64,000 nt of DNA from Barnesiella intestinihominis YIT 11860. GTDB taxonomy: Bacteria; Bacteroidota; Bacteroidia; Bacteroidales; Barnesiellaceae. This document shows positions 1 to 9,355 of the stretch, in pieces. The notes beneath the pieces are model-generated. The model saw nothing but the letters and a program-made list of their open reading frames with translations. It was not told where the DNA came from and did not search any database. The DNA lies in NCBI RefSeq assembly GCF_000296465.1, contig NZ_JH815204.1:550113-614112 (forward strand). The letters run 5' to 3'. Numbering within the stretch: the stretch's first letter is position 1; each line of letters opens with the position of its first letter. The position numbers and the translations under genes are program-made.

Positions 1-127
1 AAAACGACCCGTCATGCTGCGGAGTACGGCAGGGGGAGAGGGTGAGGTGTATATCTCCCTTTCTCCTCTGCTCCAATGTTATTCAAAACGACCCGCCATG
101 TTGCGGAGTACGGCAGGGGGAGAGGGT
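1..127. repeat. Two direct copies of a 43-bp G-rich repeat
   Basis: Positions 1-43 and 85-127 carry the same 43-base sequence with about two mismatches, both containing the core TGCGGAGTACGGCAGGGGGA. The copies are 84 bases apart start to start. The first begins at the window edge, so the array may extend further left. I see no convincing coding frame or RNA fold here. It looks like an intergenic tandem repeat downstream of pgk. Confidence 0.75.
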
Positions 128-160
128 TAAAAAGCACTTTTAATATTTTAAACTCCTCCA

Positions 161-330
161 TTGCTGTGCCTCGTAGCATTACGGGGTGTGGCGTTAGCAA
201 TAGGGGAGGTGTCACGAAGTGACGGAGGGGTTGAAAACGCCATCGTATCAGTCTTTTTATACCGGATATATCTCTTTTTCCTCTACCGTGTCCCGTAGCA
301 CTACGGAGAACATTGTTAGCCATATAGGGA
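161..330. repeat. Diverged pair of ~42-bp intergenic repeats
   Basis: About 165-204 and 286-330 share the pattern cCGTAGCAnTACGG, a variable stretch, then GTTAGCnATA and GGG, in the same orientation with many mismatches. Between them lies the short palindrome GTCACGAAGTGAC (211-223). With the 43-bp repeats at 1-127 they fill the first 400 bases, which hold no gene I can support. Function unknown; remnants of a repetitive extragenic element is the simplest reading. Confidence 0.45.
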
Positions 331-396
331 AATATACACGAACAATCTCCGTTAATTATCGACTGATATCCAAATAGGTCCATGTTAACTTGTAAT

Positions 397-428
397 AAAA
401 AACGTCCAAATAAAATTTGGACGTTTTT
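397..428 (-). terminator. Intrinsic terminator after pgk
   Basis: Arms ACGTCCAAAT and ATTTGGACGT flank a 3-base AAA loop, with A-runs on the left and T-runs on the right, so it can stop transcription in both directions. It lies just past the pgk stop codon and is the natural end of that minus-strand transcript. Confidence 0.9.
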
Positions 429-448
429 TATAAATATTTATGGGTATG

Positions 449-1711
449 TTAGCCTTGTATGGCAGCTATACCCGGTAAAGTTTTGCCTTCGATGGCTTCG
501 AGTAGAGCTCCACCTCCGGTTGATACATATGAAACTTTATCGGCCAATCCGAATTTATTTACGCAAGCCACAGAGTCGCCCCCGCCTACGAGAGAGAATG
601 CTCCGTTTTTAGTTGCTTCTACAATGGCCTCTGCAACAGCACGGGAACCTGATGTAAAGTTATCGAATTCGAATACTCCTGTCGGACCGTTCCACAGAAT
701 AGTTTTCGATTTCTTGATTACGTCGGCGAACAGAGCTTCGGATTTAGGACCGATGTCCATACCTTCCCAACCATCGGGTATTTTATCGACATCACAGAAG
801 TCGGTATTGGCATCGTTCGAGAAATCGTCGGCGATCTTGGCATCGACTGCTAAAACCAAATTTACATGGTTGGCTTTGGCCTTGTTGATGAGTTCGAGAG
901 CTAAATCGAGTTTGTCGTCTTCACAGATGGAGTTACCGATTTTACCGCCCAATGCTTTGGTAAAAGTATAGGTCATACCACCGGCGATAATCAAGTTATC
1001 TACTTTGGTCAATAGATTTTCGATAATATCGATTTTCGAAGAAACTTTCGAACCACCCATAATAGCAGTGAAAGGACGAACCATCTCTTTCATTACTTTA
1101 TCGACGGCGGCAACTTCTTTACCCATGAGGTATCCGAACATTTTGTTTTCGGGAGAGAAGTATTCTGCCATCAAGGCCGTAGAAGCATGAGCACGATGTG
1201 CCGTACCGAAGGCATCGTTTACATAAACATCTGCCAAGTCGGCGAGTTCTTTCGTAAATTCTTTTTGGCTGGCTTTGATCGCTTTTTTAGCAGCAGCTTT
1301 TTCTTCGTCGCTGGCATCTTCGGCCAATCCTCTGGGCTTTCCTTCCTCTTCGGCATGGAAACGCAAGTTTTCGAGAAGAAGAACTTCTCCGGGTTTTAAT
1401 GCGGCTACGGCTGCTTTTACTTTATCGCCAACACATTCATCTACGAATTTTACTTCGGTTCCGAGCAATTCGCTCAAATGTGCAACGATATGACGCAAAG
1501 AGAATTTGTCTTCTGGACCTTTTTTGGGGCGTCCCAAGTGAGAACCGATGATGAGGCTACCGCCATCGGCCAATATTTTTTTCAGTGTAGGTAATGCTTT
1601 TACCATACGGGTGTCGTCGGTGATATTAAAGTTCTCGTCGAGAGGAACGTTAAAATCTACGCGGACAAATGCTTTCTTACCAGCAAAATTGTAATTGTCA
1701 AGTGTTTGCAT
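449..1711 (-). CDS. pgk: Phosphoglycerate kinase
   Basis: Glycolytic enzyme that transfers the acyl phosphate of 1,3-bisphosphoglycerate to ADP, giving ATP and 3-phosphoglycerate in the cytoplasm. The 420-residue product has the usual length for the family. The N-terminal substrate loop RVDFNVP (residues 17-23), the SHLGRPK motif (57-63) and a C-terminal GGGDS nucleotide-binding loop are intact. The ATG start matches the family N-terminus. The gene is separated from pyrF by 96 bases containing a Bacteroidetes-type -7 box and is followed at once by a strong hairpin, so it is probably monocistronic. Nothing unusual is seen. Confidence 0.98.
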   Translation of the reverse strand: MQTLDNYNFAGKKAFVRVDFNVPLDENFNITDDTRMVKALPTLKKILADGGSLIIGSHLGRPKKGPEDKFSLRHIVAHLSELLGTEVKFVDECVGDKVKAAVAALKPGEVLLLENLRFHAEEEGKPRGLAEDASDEEKAAAKKAIKASQKEFTKELADLADVYVNDAFGTAHRAHASTALMAEYFSPENKMFGYLMGKEVAAVDKVMKEMVRPFTAIMGGSKVSSKIDIIENLLTKVDNLIIAGGMTYTFTKALGGKIGNSICEDDKLDLALELINKAKANHVNLVLAVDAKIADDFSNDANTDFCDVDKIPDGWEGMDIGPKSEALFADVIKKSKTILWNGPTGVFEFDNFTSGSRAVAEAIVEATKNGAFSLVGGGDSVACVNKFGLADKVSYVSTGGGALLEAIEGKTLPGIAAIQG

Positions 1712-1750
1712 ATCGTTTAATATTTAGTATGTAACTCTTTTACTCTTTGG

Positions 1751-1758
1751 CAAATTTA
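1751..1758 (-). promoter_or_regulatory. -7 element for pgk
   Basis: On the minus strand this reads TAAATTTG, matching the Bacteroidetes -7 consensus TAnnTTTG, and would give a leader of about 35 bases before the pgk ATG. No clear TTG -33 box stands 19-21 bases upstream, so only half of the promoter is supported. Confidence 0.5.
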
Positions 1759-1807
1759 GATAAAAATCGATTATCTTTTTACTATTAAATGCTATTTTCT
1801 CTAAAAA

Positions 1808-2638
1808 TCAAAGTAGTCCCTTTGCGTGCAATAGATGTTCCATTTCATATTGTACTTTTAGAGCTTCTTCCCGGGCAGCTTCTGCGAATTTCTCGTCCGT
1901 GGCAGCATAGATGATCTTTCGGGAAGAGTTGACGAGTAAACCGCATTCGCGGTTCATGCCGTATCGAGCCACTTCTTCGAGGCTTCCACCTTGCGCTCCT
2001 ACACCCGGAACTAAAAGGAAATTATGCGGAGCTATACGGCGTACGTCCTCGAATAGTTTTCCTTGTGTCGCTCCGACGACAAACATCAACTGTTCGTCTG
2101 AGGCCCAATTTTGAGCCGTGCGTATTACTTTTTCAAATAGCCGTTCGCCGTAAGAGTCTGCTGTCAATTGGAAGTCATAAGATCCTTTATTCGAAGTAAG
2201 TCCGAGCAGAATGACCCACTTGTCGGGATAGCCGAGAAAGGGTTTCACGCTGTCTTCTCCCATGTAAGGGGCTACGGTCACGGCATCTAAATCGAGGTGG
2301 CAGAAGAAGCTACGAGCATATAGCTCCGATGTGTTTCCTATGTCGCCACGTTTGGCATCGGCGATGATGAATTGGTCGGGGTAATTTTCCCGAATATAAT
2401 TTACAGTCTTTTCAAAGGCGGCCCATCCTTGCATTCCTAAGCTCTCGTAAAAAGCCAGATTGGGCTTATAGGCCACGCAAAGATCGGCCGTAGCATCGAT
2501 AATAGCTTTGTTAAAAGTGAAAATGGGGTCTTCTTCTTGTTTCAAGTGAGACGGTATCTTTTCCATATCGGTATCCAGACCAATGCAAAGGAAAGATTTT
2601 TTCCGTTTGATATTTTCAAATAATTGTTTCTTGTTCAT
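1808..2638 (-). CDS. pyrF: Orotidine 5'-phosphate decarboxylase
   Basis: Last step of de novo UMP synthesis: decarboxylates OMP to UMP. The 276-residue length and N-terminus ([10 protein letters not shown] at 15-24) fit the longer type-2 PyrF subfamily rather than the ~240-residue type-1 enzymes. The catalytic charge network is visible as DAKRGDI (residues 94-100). The TIM barrel continues to the phosphate-binding region VPGVGAQGG near residue 212. The gene starts 12 bases after the prfA stop codon on the same strand, so the two are very likely cotranscribed. No lesion is seen. Confidence 0.97.
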   Translation of the reverse strand: MNKKQLFENIKRKKSFLCIGLDTDMEKIPSHLKQEEDPIFTFNKAIIDATADLCVAYKPNLAFYESLGMQGWAAFEKTVNYIRENYPDQFIIADAKRGDIGNTSELYARSFFCHLDLDAVTVAPYMGEDSVKPFLGYPDKWVILLGLTSNKGSYDFQLTADSYGERLFEKVIRTAQNWASDEQLMFVVGATQGKLFEDVRRIAPHNFLLVPGVGAQGGSLEEVARYGMNRECGLLVNSSRKIIYAATDEKFAEAAREEALKVQYEMEHLLHAKGLL

Positions 2639-2650
2639 GATATATGTGGA

Positions 2651-3763
2651 TTATAGTTCGCTCTCTTTTAATCGTTCTGCATTCTCTGCCACGATTAAAT
2701 GGTCTATACAATCTTGTATGTCTCCATTCATGAAGGCAGGTAAGTTATAGATCGTATAATTAATACGATGGTCGGTGATACGTCCCTGAGGATAATTGTA
2801 GGTGCGGATTTTGGCCGACCGGTCTCCGGTAGATACCATTGTTTTACGCCTGCTGGCGATGTCGTCTATGTATTTCTGGTGTTCTTTGTCGTAGATGAAC
2901 GAGCGTAGACGAGAGAGTGCCCGTTCTTTGTTTTTAGGTTGGTCGCGGGTTTCGGTACATTCGATAAGAATTTCTTCGGAGACACCGGTGTTGGGATTCT
3001 TCCAAATATATCTTAACCGTACACCCGATTCTACTTTATTGACGTTTTGGCCTCCGGCTCCGCTCGACCGGAAAGTATCCCATTTTATTTCTCCTTCGTT
3101 TATTTCGACATCGAATTCTTCGGCTTCGGGCAATACAGCCACTGTTGCCGCAGAGGTGTGCACGCGGCCTTGTGTCTCGGTGGCAGGGACTCTTTGTACT
3201 CGGTGTACTCCTGATTCATATTTGAGTGTGCCGTATACATTATCACCCGATACTGTGAAAATGATTTCTTTGTATCCGCCGGACGCTCCCTCGCTGTAAC
3301 TGCTGACTTCGGCTTTCCAACCTTTGGTTTCGCAATATTTAGCATACATGCGGAATAAGTCTCCCGCGAAAATGGCTGCTTCGTCTCCACCTGTTCCTCC
3401 CCGTATTTCTACGATGGCATTTTTGCTATCTTCGGGGTCGGCAGGAACCAACAGTAATTTTATTTCTTCTTCGAGTTGCGGCAATTGTGACGTGCAAGAA
3501 TCGAGTTCCTCCTTTGCCATATCCCTCATTTCGGGATCGTTTTCGGTTTCGAGTAATCGGCGAGATTCTTCTATTCCGTTAAGTATTTGTTTGTATCGTT
3601 TGGCTGCCTCCGATATTTTTTCGAGGTCACGATATTCTTTGGTGAGTTTTACAAACCTTTTCATATCGCCGATAACGGCAGGGTCGGTAATCAAAGTTCC
3701 TATTTCTTCGAATCGGATAAGCAGTCCTTCCAACTTTTCCAATAGTGTAGTCTGTTCGCTCAT
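2651..3763 (-). CDS. prfA: Peptide chain release factor 1
   Basis: Terminates translation at UAA and UAG. The 370-residue product carries the stop-codon recognition tripeptide PAT (residues 193-195), which marks RF1 rather than RF2 (SPF). The peptidyl-tRNA hydrolysis motif GGQ is at 237-239 inside GAGGQNVNKVES, and the N-terminal helical domain is complete. The start is the first ATG. A minus-strand TATCTTTG box 22 bases upstream suggests a short leader. pyrF follows at 12 bases. RF1 is presumably methylated on the GGQ glutamine by PrmC, which is not in this window. Confidence 0.98.
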   Translation of the reverse strand: MSEQTTLLEKLEGLLIRFEEIGTLITDPAVIGDMKRFVKLTKEYRDLEKISEAAKRYKQILNGIEESRRLLETENDPEMRDMAKEELDSCTSQLPQLEEEIKLLLVPADPEDSKNAIVEIRGGTGGDEAAIFAGDLFRMYAKYCETKGWKAEVSSYSEGASGGYKEIIFTVSGDNVYGTLKYESGVHRVQRVPATETQGRVHTSAATVAVLPEAEEFDVEINEGEIKWDTFRSSGAGGQNVNKVESGVRLRYIWKNPNTGVSEEILIECTETRDQPKNKERALSRLRSFIYDKEHQKYIDDIASRRKTMVSTGDRSAKIRTYNYPQGRITDHRINYTIYNLPAFMNGDIQDCIDHLIVAENAERLKESEL

Positions 3764-3785
3764 TCGGCCTATTTTTGCTTTTGGG

Positions 3786-3793
3786 CAAAGATA
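3786..3793 (-). promoter_or_regulatory. -7 element for prfA-pyrF
   Basis: Reads TATCTTTG on the minus strand, a match to TAnnTTTG, 22 bases before the prfA ATG. A -33 TTG is not evident at the usual spacing. Its position after two upstream hairpins argues that prfA-pyrF is a separate transcription unit from glgP. Confidence 0.55.
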
Positions 3794-3836
3794 AGAAATT
3801 TCGCCCGATTTATTTTAACAGAAGGATTGAAAAAGA

Positions 3837-3885
3837 TGGCTCGGCATAGAACGATAGTTTTTGGAACCAAGTCTATGCCGAGCCA
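3837..3885 (-). terminator. Long perfect hairpin, terminator-like, of unassigned transcript
   Basis: The 14-base arms TGGCTCGGCATAGA (3837-3850) and TCTATGCCGAGCCA (3872-3885) are perfectly complementary. The 21-base loop itself contains the palindrome TTGGAACCAA. On the minus strand the stem is followed by TCTTTTTC, as in an intrinsic terminator. glgP already has its own terminator 86 bases upstream, and prfA has its own -7 box downstream. So this hairpin may end a short minus-strand RNA or be a second glgP terminator. Confidence 0.7.
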
Positions 3886-3970
3886 CCCCACATACAGAGT
3901 AGTAGTTTAGGTATTAAACATACTTATCTATATAATGTTTGATGTTTATCCTTGCTTAACGTGGTTTAAC

Positions 3971-4009
3971 TATAAAAATAGCCGAGAAAGGTACTCGGCT
4001 ATTTTTATA
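3971..4009 (-). terminator. Intrinsic terminator after glgP
   Basis: Perfect 16-base arms TATAAAAATAGCCGAG and CTCGGCTATTTTTATA around a 7-base loop, immediately after the glgP stop codon. The AT flanks give a U-tract in either direction. Confidence 0.92.
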
Positions 4010-4011
4010 GA

Positions 4012-6567
4012 CTAAAACCAACGGACGTAGGCCAAATCTTGACGATGTGGCAGGTCTGGATTTTTGGGATACATTCGGAATGAATAGCGGAAGACCCCTG
4101 AATCGTTAAGTTGGTATTGTATTTTATAAGTTACTTTCGTTCCATCGGTTTGAACCGGTTCCATTTCGAGTGTCTTGTATGGCTCGGTGTTACCTTCTTC
4201 TACATTGGCTATGACTAGTTCTACACCCAAACAGTTGCCCAAGCCTTTATTATCCAAAACGACAGACATTTCGTATTCTTCACCTACGTGCGGATTATAA
4301 AGCAATCCGTCGGGTATGGATACGGAACAGATCTCGATATCGTTCCATTTGGATACAAATTCTTCTTTCCAAGCTGCGATTTCTTTGGCTTTGGCGAATT
4401 GGTCGGCTTTTAGTAATCGGGTACGTTTGCCTTCTTTCAGATAGAACCGGTCGATATAATCGTGCAGCATGCGTTCCATCGTGAACTCCGGTGCAATCTT
4501 CGCGATGGAATTCTTGATGTATTGTATCCATTCCGGGGAATATCCTTTGCTGTTTTTTGCGAAATAGAGGGGTACTATTTGATTTTCGAGCATGGAATAG
4601 ATTGTCGCCGCATCGAGTTGATCTTGTTGGTTTTGGTCTTGGAAAGTTCTTTTATCGGTAAGTGCCCAGCCGGCTCCTTCTTTGTATCCTTCGTACCACC
4701 AGCCGTCTAATACGGAGAAGTTGAGTACTCCGTTCATTTCGGCTTTCTCGCCCGATGTACCGGAGGCTTCCAATGGACGGGTAGGGGTATTTAACCAAAT
4801 ATCGACACCGGAAATAAGCCGTTTGGCGACTTTCATGTCGTAATTTTCGAGGAAAATAATTTTACCGAGGAATTCGGGCATACGGGAAATTTCCACAATT
4901 CTTTTTATCAAACCCTGTCCGGCTCCGTCGGCGGGGTGAGCTTTCCCCGAGAAGATAAATTGTACCGGATAATTGGGGTTGTTGACTATTTTTGAGAGTC
5001 GTTCAAGGTCTGTGAATAACAGGTGTGCTCTTTTATAAGTGGCGAAACGACGAGCAAAACCGATCAGTAAAGCGTTCGGATTGATTTTTTCGAGGACCGA
5101 AACAATACGGGAAGGGTCTCCTTGATTCTTCAACCAAGTTTCACGAAAATCGTCTTTGACGAATTTAACGAATTTATTTTTTAAAGTTTGTCTGATGTTC
5201 CAGATGATTTCGTCGTCCACTTCGTAAATCTTTTCCCACATTTTGGGATCGGATTGATGGGACATGAATTCGGGACCGAAAGTCTTAACATAGAATTCTT
5301 TCCATTCCGAAGCAGCCCACGTGGGCATGTGTACACCGTTGGTGACATATCCGACATGCAATTCGTCGGGGCTATATCCTTTCCAAATGGGCTGGAACAT
5401 TTTCTGTGAAACTTTACCGTGCAACCAGCTTACCCCGTTTACTTCTTGACAAGAATTGCAAGCGAATACACTCATTGAGAATTTTTCGTTTGTATCGGGA
5501 TTTTCTCGTCCCATATTCATCAGGTCTTTCCACTCTATCCCTAATTTGGCCGGAAATTCTCCCATGTATTTCCCGAAAAGAGATTCATCGAAATAGTCAT
5601 GACCTGCGGGAACAGGGGTGTGTACGGTATAAAGAGAAGACGACCGTACTACTTCGAGAGCTTCGTTAAATTTTAAGTGGTCGTTTTGTACGTAGTCTAC
5701 CAATCTCTGTACATTCAGTAATGCCGCATGGCCTTCGTTACAATGGTATAGGTCGGTTTTGATTCCCAATTTATTCAACATTAAGATACCGCCGATTCCT
5801 AGTAAATATTCTTGTTTCATGCGGTTTTCCCAGTCGCCGCCGTAGAGCTGGTAAGTGATAGGACGATCCCATTCGCTATTCGTATCGAGGTCGGTGTCGA
5901 GCAGGTATAATTTGATTCGACCGACATTTACTCTCCAAATGTGGGCATAGACGATTCGTCCCGGGTAGGGAACTTCGAGAACCATCGGTTTGCCGTCTTG
6001 TTCGGTTAATTGCTCGATGGGTAGTTGATTGAAATTCTGGGCTTCATAGTTGGCGATTTGCTGCCCGTCCATCGACAGAGTTTGAGTGAAATATCCGTAT
6101 CGGTATAGGAATCCTACGGCTGTCATATCGATATTACTGTCACTTGCTTCTTTTAAGTAGTCTCCTGCTAAGATACCTAACCCTCCCGAATAGATTTTCA
6201 GAACGTGGCTCAATCCATACTCCATACTGAAATAAGAAATGGAAGGAACGTCTTTTCGTTTTTCTACTTGTAGATATTTCTCGAACTTGTCATACACATC
6301 TTGAATGTTGCGCATGATTTGTTTGTCTTTGGTTATTTCTTCGAGCTTTTCGTAACCAATGCGTTGTAGGAATAAAACGGGGTTTTCATGAACCGATTTC
6401 CATAAATCTTTATCGATCGATTTGAAAAGGTTTATGGCTTCATTATTCCATGACCACCATAGGTTTTTAGCTAATATTTCTAAGCATTTCAAATCTGTCG
6501 GGACTTGTGATTTAACAGTTATATCCCGCCAATTAGGAGTGTTTGTATTGCTTACTTGTACTTTCAT
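4012..6567 (-). CDS. glgP: Alpha-glucan (glycogen) phosphorylase, GT35
   Basis: Releases glucose 1-phosphate from glycogen or maltodextrin ends by phosphorolysis, using pyridoxal phosphate. The 851-residue protein belongs to the shorter bacterial/archaeal alpha-glucan phosphorylase branch. The PLP-lysine region is seen around residue 605 as [17 protein letters not shown], and the N-terminal YFSMEYGL and [12 protein letters not shown] segments are intact. It starts 23 bases after the stop of the GT3 glycogen synthase and ends in a strong terminator. Synthesis and breakdown enzymes therefore share one operon, so their balance is probably set by allostery rather than by separate transcription. 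Confidence 0.95.
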   Translation of the reverse strand: MKVQVSNTNTPNWRDITVKSQVPTDLKCLEILAKNLWWSWNNEAINLFKSIDKDLWKSVHENPVLFLQRIGYEKLEEITKDKQIMRNIQDVYDKFEKYLQVEKRKDVPSISYFSMEYGLSHVLKIYSGGLGILAGDYLKEASDSNIDMTAVGFLYRYGYFTQTLSMDGQQIANYEAQNFNQLPIEQLTEQDGKPMVLEVPYPGRIVYAHIWRVNVGRIKLYLLDTDLDTNSEWDRPITYQLYGGDWENRMKQEYLLGIGGILMLNKLGIKTDLYHCNEGHAALLNVQRLVDYVQNDHLKFNEALEVVRSSSLYTVHTPVPAGHDYFDESLFGKYMGEFPAKLGIEWKDLMNMGRENPDTNEKFSMSVFACNSCQEVNGVSWLHGKVSQKMFQPIWKGYSPDELHVGYVTNGVHMPTWAASEWKEFYVKTFGPEFMSHQSDPKMWEKIYEVDDEIIWNIRQTLKNKFVKFVKDDFRETWLKNQGDPSRIVSVLEKINPNALLIGFARRFATYKRAHLLFTDLERLSKIVNNPNYPVQFIFSGKAHPADGAGQGLIKRIVEISRMPEFLGKIIFLENYDMKVAKRLISGVDIWLNTPTRPLEASGTSGEKAEMNGVLNFSVLDGWWYEGYKEGAGWALTDKRTFQDQNQQDQLDAATIYSMLENQIVPLYFAKNSKGYSPEWIQYIKNSIAKIAPEFTMERMLHDYIDRFYLKEGKRTRLLKADQFAKAKEIAAWKEEFVSKWNDIEICSVSIPDGLLYNPHVGEEYEMSVVLDNKGLGNCLGVELVIANVEEGNTEPYKTLEMEPVQTDGTKVTYKIQYQLNDSGVFRYSFRMYPKNPDLPHRQDLAYVRWF

Positions 6568-6590
6568 AATTGAAATATATTATAAGTTTA

Positions 6591-8243
6591 TTATTTTCGT
6601 AATGCTGCTTTTTTCAGAGCCAAGTGGAATGCTTGTGTATAATATTCTATAAAATGTTTCCATTCGGCTTCGAGTGAAACGTTCGTGGCCGCTTGTCCTA
6701 TTTTTGCTCGTTGAGCTTTCCCGCAGTGGCTGAGGGCGAGGATAGAGTCGGCTAAATCTTCCGATACTTCTACAAAATTCAAATCTCCCCGATGCAAAAC
6801 TTTTACACCCGATTTCTCTAAACCCTGTTCCTTTCGGCTGTTTATCCATTGCCCGAACCCTGATAAATCGGTAGTGATCGTGGGTATTCCGAACGCAATG
6901 CTTTCCAAAGGTGTATATCCCCACGGTTCGTAATATGATGGAAAAGCCGTAGCATCTAATCCTATTAACAAATCGTAGTACGAAAGGTTGGCAATTCCGT
7001 CTTTCCCGGTGAGGTAGGACGGCAGGAAGATAACTTTCAATCGGCTTCCAGCTTCGTTATCTAAATTTAAATAATGTATCTGATTAACCACACTGTCTTG
7101 ATCGTAATTGTGAAGCGTGTGGGTGATGAAGGGAGCGGGAAGGGGCGTTGCCTCATAGGTAGCGGATTGAAGCCTGTTTTGTAAGTCAATTCTCGGACCT
7201 TCCACCCAAGCCGGGACTAAAATAAACGCTACTATTTCTCTTTCTAAATCAGGACTTTTTGAGACTCTTTTAACCGCATCGATAAAGAGGTCTATCCCTT
7301 TGTTTTTATATTCGTAACGTCCCGATGTGGCGATCAAGAAAGCATTTTTTTGCGGTCGCTCCCCTGTCAATGCTTCGACAATATCACATAACCGTTTACG
7401 GGATAGGTTACGTTTGGTTGAGTATGATTCTTCCGCCGGAACAAAATCCCTCTCAAATCCATTCGGGGTGACGATGTCGGGTGTTCGTTCTAGTAATTGA
7501 GAACATTCTTTTGCCGTAATGTCGCTTACTGTTGTGAAACAATCTGCTTCGTGGGCTGCACTTTTTTCTAAGGAGTGTTTCGATACCATGTTCAACTCTT
7601 CGGCCATCTGATCTCCGTTGTAACCGGCTAAATAGTCATATAGAGGTTTCCCATTTCCTGCAATAGAACGACCGATAGATGTCGCATGAGTTGTGAAAAG
7701 CGTCGCGATTTGCGGTAAAGTGTACTTTACGTGAAGTAGTCCCATACCTGTGGTCCATTCATCGAAATGGGCGACGACCTTAAATTTTTCACCCTGTATG
7801 AACTTGTAAAAACTTTCGATAACCACAGCCGACGCATAGGAGAATATACACGATTCGTCATAGTCTCCGTAAGCTGGTAAAGAGTTTACCCCATACCGGT
7901 TCCACATTTCACCATATAAATCGTTTTTATAAGGATATAATGATTTGAAATCGACTAATATGACGATAGGTCTGCCCGGTATATCCCACCGACCTATCTT
8001 TACTTTCATATTTTGGGGTAAAGAGGCTTGTTTATGCCAGTCTTTCAGAAGAGTTTTGGATCTGATAAAATAGGGACACGGTTTATCTCCCCAGATATCC
8101 GGTCCTATGAAAATAATTCTATCTTTATATAGTTTTTGGAGCGTTCTTGCTTTTGTGGAAAGAACGGTATATATGCCGCCCACTTTATTGCAAACCTCCC
8201 AACTTACTTCAAATATATAATCAGGTATAAGTTGCTTTTCCAT
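6591..8243 (-). CDS. Glycogen synthase, GT3 family (eukaryotic-like)
   Basis: Extends alpha-1,4-glucan chains with nucleotide-sugar glucose. The N-terminal donor loop KVGGIYTVLSTKA (residues 20-32), the HFDEWTTG and THATSIGR segments, and the C-terminal YYEPWGYTPLESIAFG (about 436-451) are those of the GT3 (animal/fungal GYS) family, not of the bacterial GT5 GlgA family. GT3 enzymes are known in Bacteroidetes. At 550 residues it is shorter than the eukaryotic enzymes and lacks their phosphorylated tails. A minus-strand TAACTTTG box (8288-8295) lies upstream. First gene of a two-gene operon with glgP. Donor (UDP- or ADP-glucose) cannot be told from sequence. Confidence 0.93.
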   Translation of the reverse strand: MEKQLIPDYIFEVSWEVCNKVGGIYTVLSTKARTLQKLYKDRIIFIGPDIWGDKPCPYFIRSKTLLKDWHKQASLPQNMKVKIGRWDIPGRPIVILVDFKSLYPYKNDLYGEMWNRYGVNSLPAYGDYDESCIFSYASAVVIESFYKFIQGEKFKVVAHFDEWTTGMGLLHVKYTLPQIATLFTTHATSIGRSIAGNGKPLYDYLAGYNGDQMAEELNMVSKHSLEKSAAHEADCFTTVSDITAKECSQLLERTPDIVTPNGFERDFVPAEESYSTKRNLSRKRLCDIVEALTGERPQKNAFLIATSGRYEYKNKGIDLFIDAVKRVSKSPDLEREIVAFILVPAWVEGPRIDLQNRLQSATYEATPLPAPFITHTLHNYDQDSVVNQIHYLNLDNEAGSRLKVIFLPSYLTGKDGIANLSYYDLLIGLDATAFPSYYEPWGYTPLESIAFGIPTITTDLSGFGQWINSRKEQGLEKSGVKVLHRGDLNFVEVSEDLADSILALSHCGKAQRAKIGQAATNVSLEAEWKHFIEYYTQAFHLALKKAALRK

Positions 8244-8287
8244 GATTACTATAATAATATTATACTATTGTTTTGCAATAGAGCGAA

Positions 8288-8295
8288 CAAAGTTA
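8288..8295 (-). promoter_or_regulatory. -7 element for the glycogen operon
   Basis: Reads TAACTTTG on the minus strand, 44 bases before the synthase ATG. The base triplet at -33 spacing is CTG rather than TTG, so support is partial. Confidence 0.45.
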
Positions 8296-8404
8296 CAACA
8301 AATATTTTGTAACTCAGTGATAAAAAATGTTTTTTAGAATCGGGTGATTTGTCATATTTAGTGAATTGAGATTGTATATTTCTTAGGTAAAAAAGGGAAT
8401 CTTT

Positions 8405-8436
8405 TTGGGAAACTTCGAGAAATAGGATTATATTTG
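8405..8436 (+). promoter_or_regulatory. Bacteroidetes-type promoter for the 8463 gene
   Basis: TTG at 8405-8407, 21-base spacer, TATATTTG at 8429-8436. Predicted start of transcription is near 8442, giving a leader of about 20 bases with an A-rich stretch (AAAAAGAAAAAG) just before the ATG. Confidence 0.7.
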
Positions 8437-8462
8437 TCTGACAAACTTAAAAAGAAAAAGTT

Positions 8463-8744
8463 ATGGCTAATAAGAGAACTTTGAAGAAAGAGATTAATTA
8501 CGTTGCCGGAGAATTGTTATCGGAATGTCTGTGTAATAAATATCTTATACCGGGTACTGATGCCGAAAAGGTAGATGCATTGATGGGAAAGATTATCGGT
8601 ATCCAAGATGATTTTTTATGTCGAGTAGGGGCTAATGGAGATAAAGATCCCAAGAAAGTAAAAGTTTATTACCGAAAGCTCCGTGCCGACTTCGATAAAG
8701 CAATAGATGAGATTTTTGAAGATTTGGCGGCTCTAAATGCTTGA
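8463..8744 (+). CDS. Small conserved hypothetical protein
   Basis: A 93-residue, charged, probably cytosolic and mostly helical protein with no signal peptide, membrane segment or motif I can name. It has a good promoter and an A-rich ribosome-binding region. The next gene starts 8 bases after its stop, so it is the lead gene of a pair with the acyltransferase. Two cysteines (in SECLCNK) are the only notable residues. Basic N-terminus and acidic C-terminus. I do not recognise the function. Confidence 0.85.
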   Translation: MANKRTLKKEINYVAGELLSECLCNKYLIPGTDAEKVDALMGKIIGIQDDFLCRVGANGDKDPKKVKVYYRKLRADFDKAIDEIFEDLAALNA

Positions 8745-8752
8745 TAAATAAT

Positions 8753-9301
8753 ATGAAGAGGGCAATCAGCTCTTTTATATTAAGACTTTTCGGGTGGACG
8801 GTGGTGGTTGATGTCCCCGATTATCCGAAGTGTGTTATCTGTGTGGCTCCCCATACCAGTAATTGGGACTTTTTCATAGGGAAATTGGCTTATCTTTCTA
8901 TCGGTCGTTACGCTGGATTCATGATGAAAAAAGAGTGGTTTTTCCCTCCTTTGGGAAGTCTCTTGAAGTCGATGGGCGGGGTTCCTGTAAGTAGGGATAG
9001 GCATACCGATATGGTGTCGCAACTTGTTGAGATTTTCAAATCTCGAAAGCGTTTTTCCATAGCGATAACCCCGGAGGCTACCCGCAAGGCGAATGCCGAT
9101 TGGAAGAAAGGCTTTTATTATATAGCGAGAGATGCCGAGGTTCCTATTGTATTGGCCTATATCGATTATAAGGATAAGGAGGTGGGCATAAAGAAAGTTT
9201 TTATGCCGACGGGAGATGTGGAAAAAGACATGCGCATGATAAAGTCTTATTATAAAAGTTTTCATGCACGACGACCCGAAAATTTTGTTACCGGATTGTA
9301 G
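8753..9301 (+). CDS. Lysophospholipid acyltransferase-family protein (PlsC-like)
   Basis: Likely membrane-associated acyltransferase using acyl-ACP or acyl-CoA. The catalytic H-x4-D motif is HTSNWD (residues 34-39) and the downstream block is TPEATRKANADWKKG (about 104-118), both typical of the LPLAT superfamily. At 182 residues it is a short member without the long C-terminal domain of lipid A acyltransferases. I chose the ATG at 8753 because the in-frame TTG at 8741 would overlap the preceding stop codon. Acceptor unknown: lysophosphatidic acid, ornithine or glycine lipids are possible. Ends at a clear terminator. Confidence 0.85.
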   Translation: MKRAISSFILRLFGWTVVVDVPDYPKCVICVAPHTSNWDFFIGKLAYLSIGRYAGFMMKKEWFFPPLGSLLKSMGGVPVSRDRHTDMVSQLVEIFKSRKRFSIAITPEATRKANADWKKGFYYIARDAEVPIVLAYIDYKDKEVGIKKVFMPTGDVEKDMRMIKSYYKSFHARRPENFVTGL

Positions 9302-9310
9302 TATTCATAT

Positions 9311-9343
9311 AAGGGGCAGAATTCGTTTATTCTGCCCTTTTTT
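9311..9343 (+). terminator. Intrinsic terminator after the acyltransferase
   Basis: Arms AAGGGGCAGAA (9311-9321) and TTCTGCCCTTT (9330-9340) with an 8-base loop, one G-T pair and a trailing T-run. Confidence 0.88.
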
Positions 9344-9355
9344 AGTTTCAGTAGT

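Noticed and set aside
12-383. A 123-codon minus-strand open frame with repeated proline/leucine-rich peptide
   Set aside because: The repeated peptide is simply the translation of the 43-bp DNA repeats. No start context, no homology that I recognise, and no promoter.
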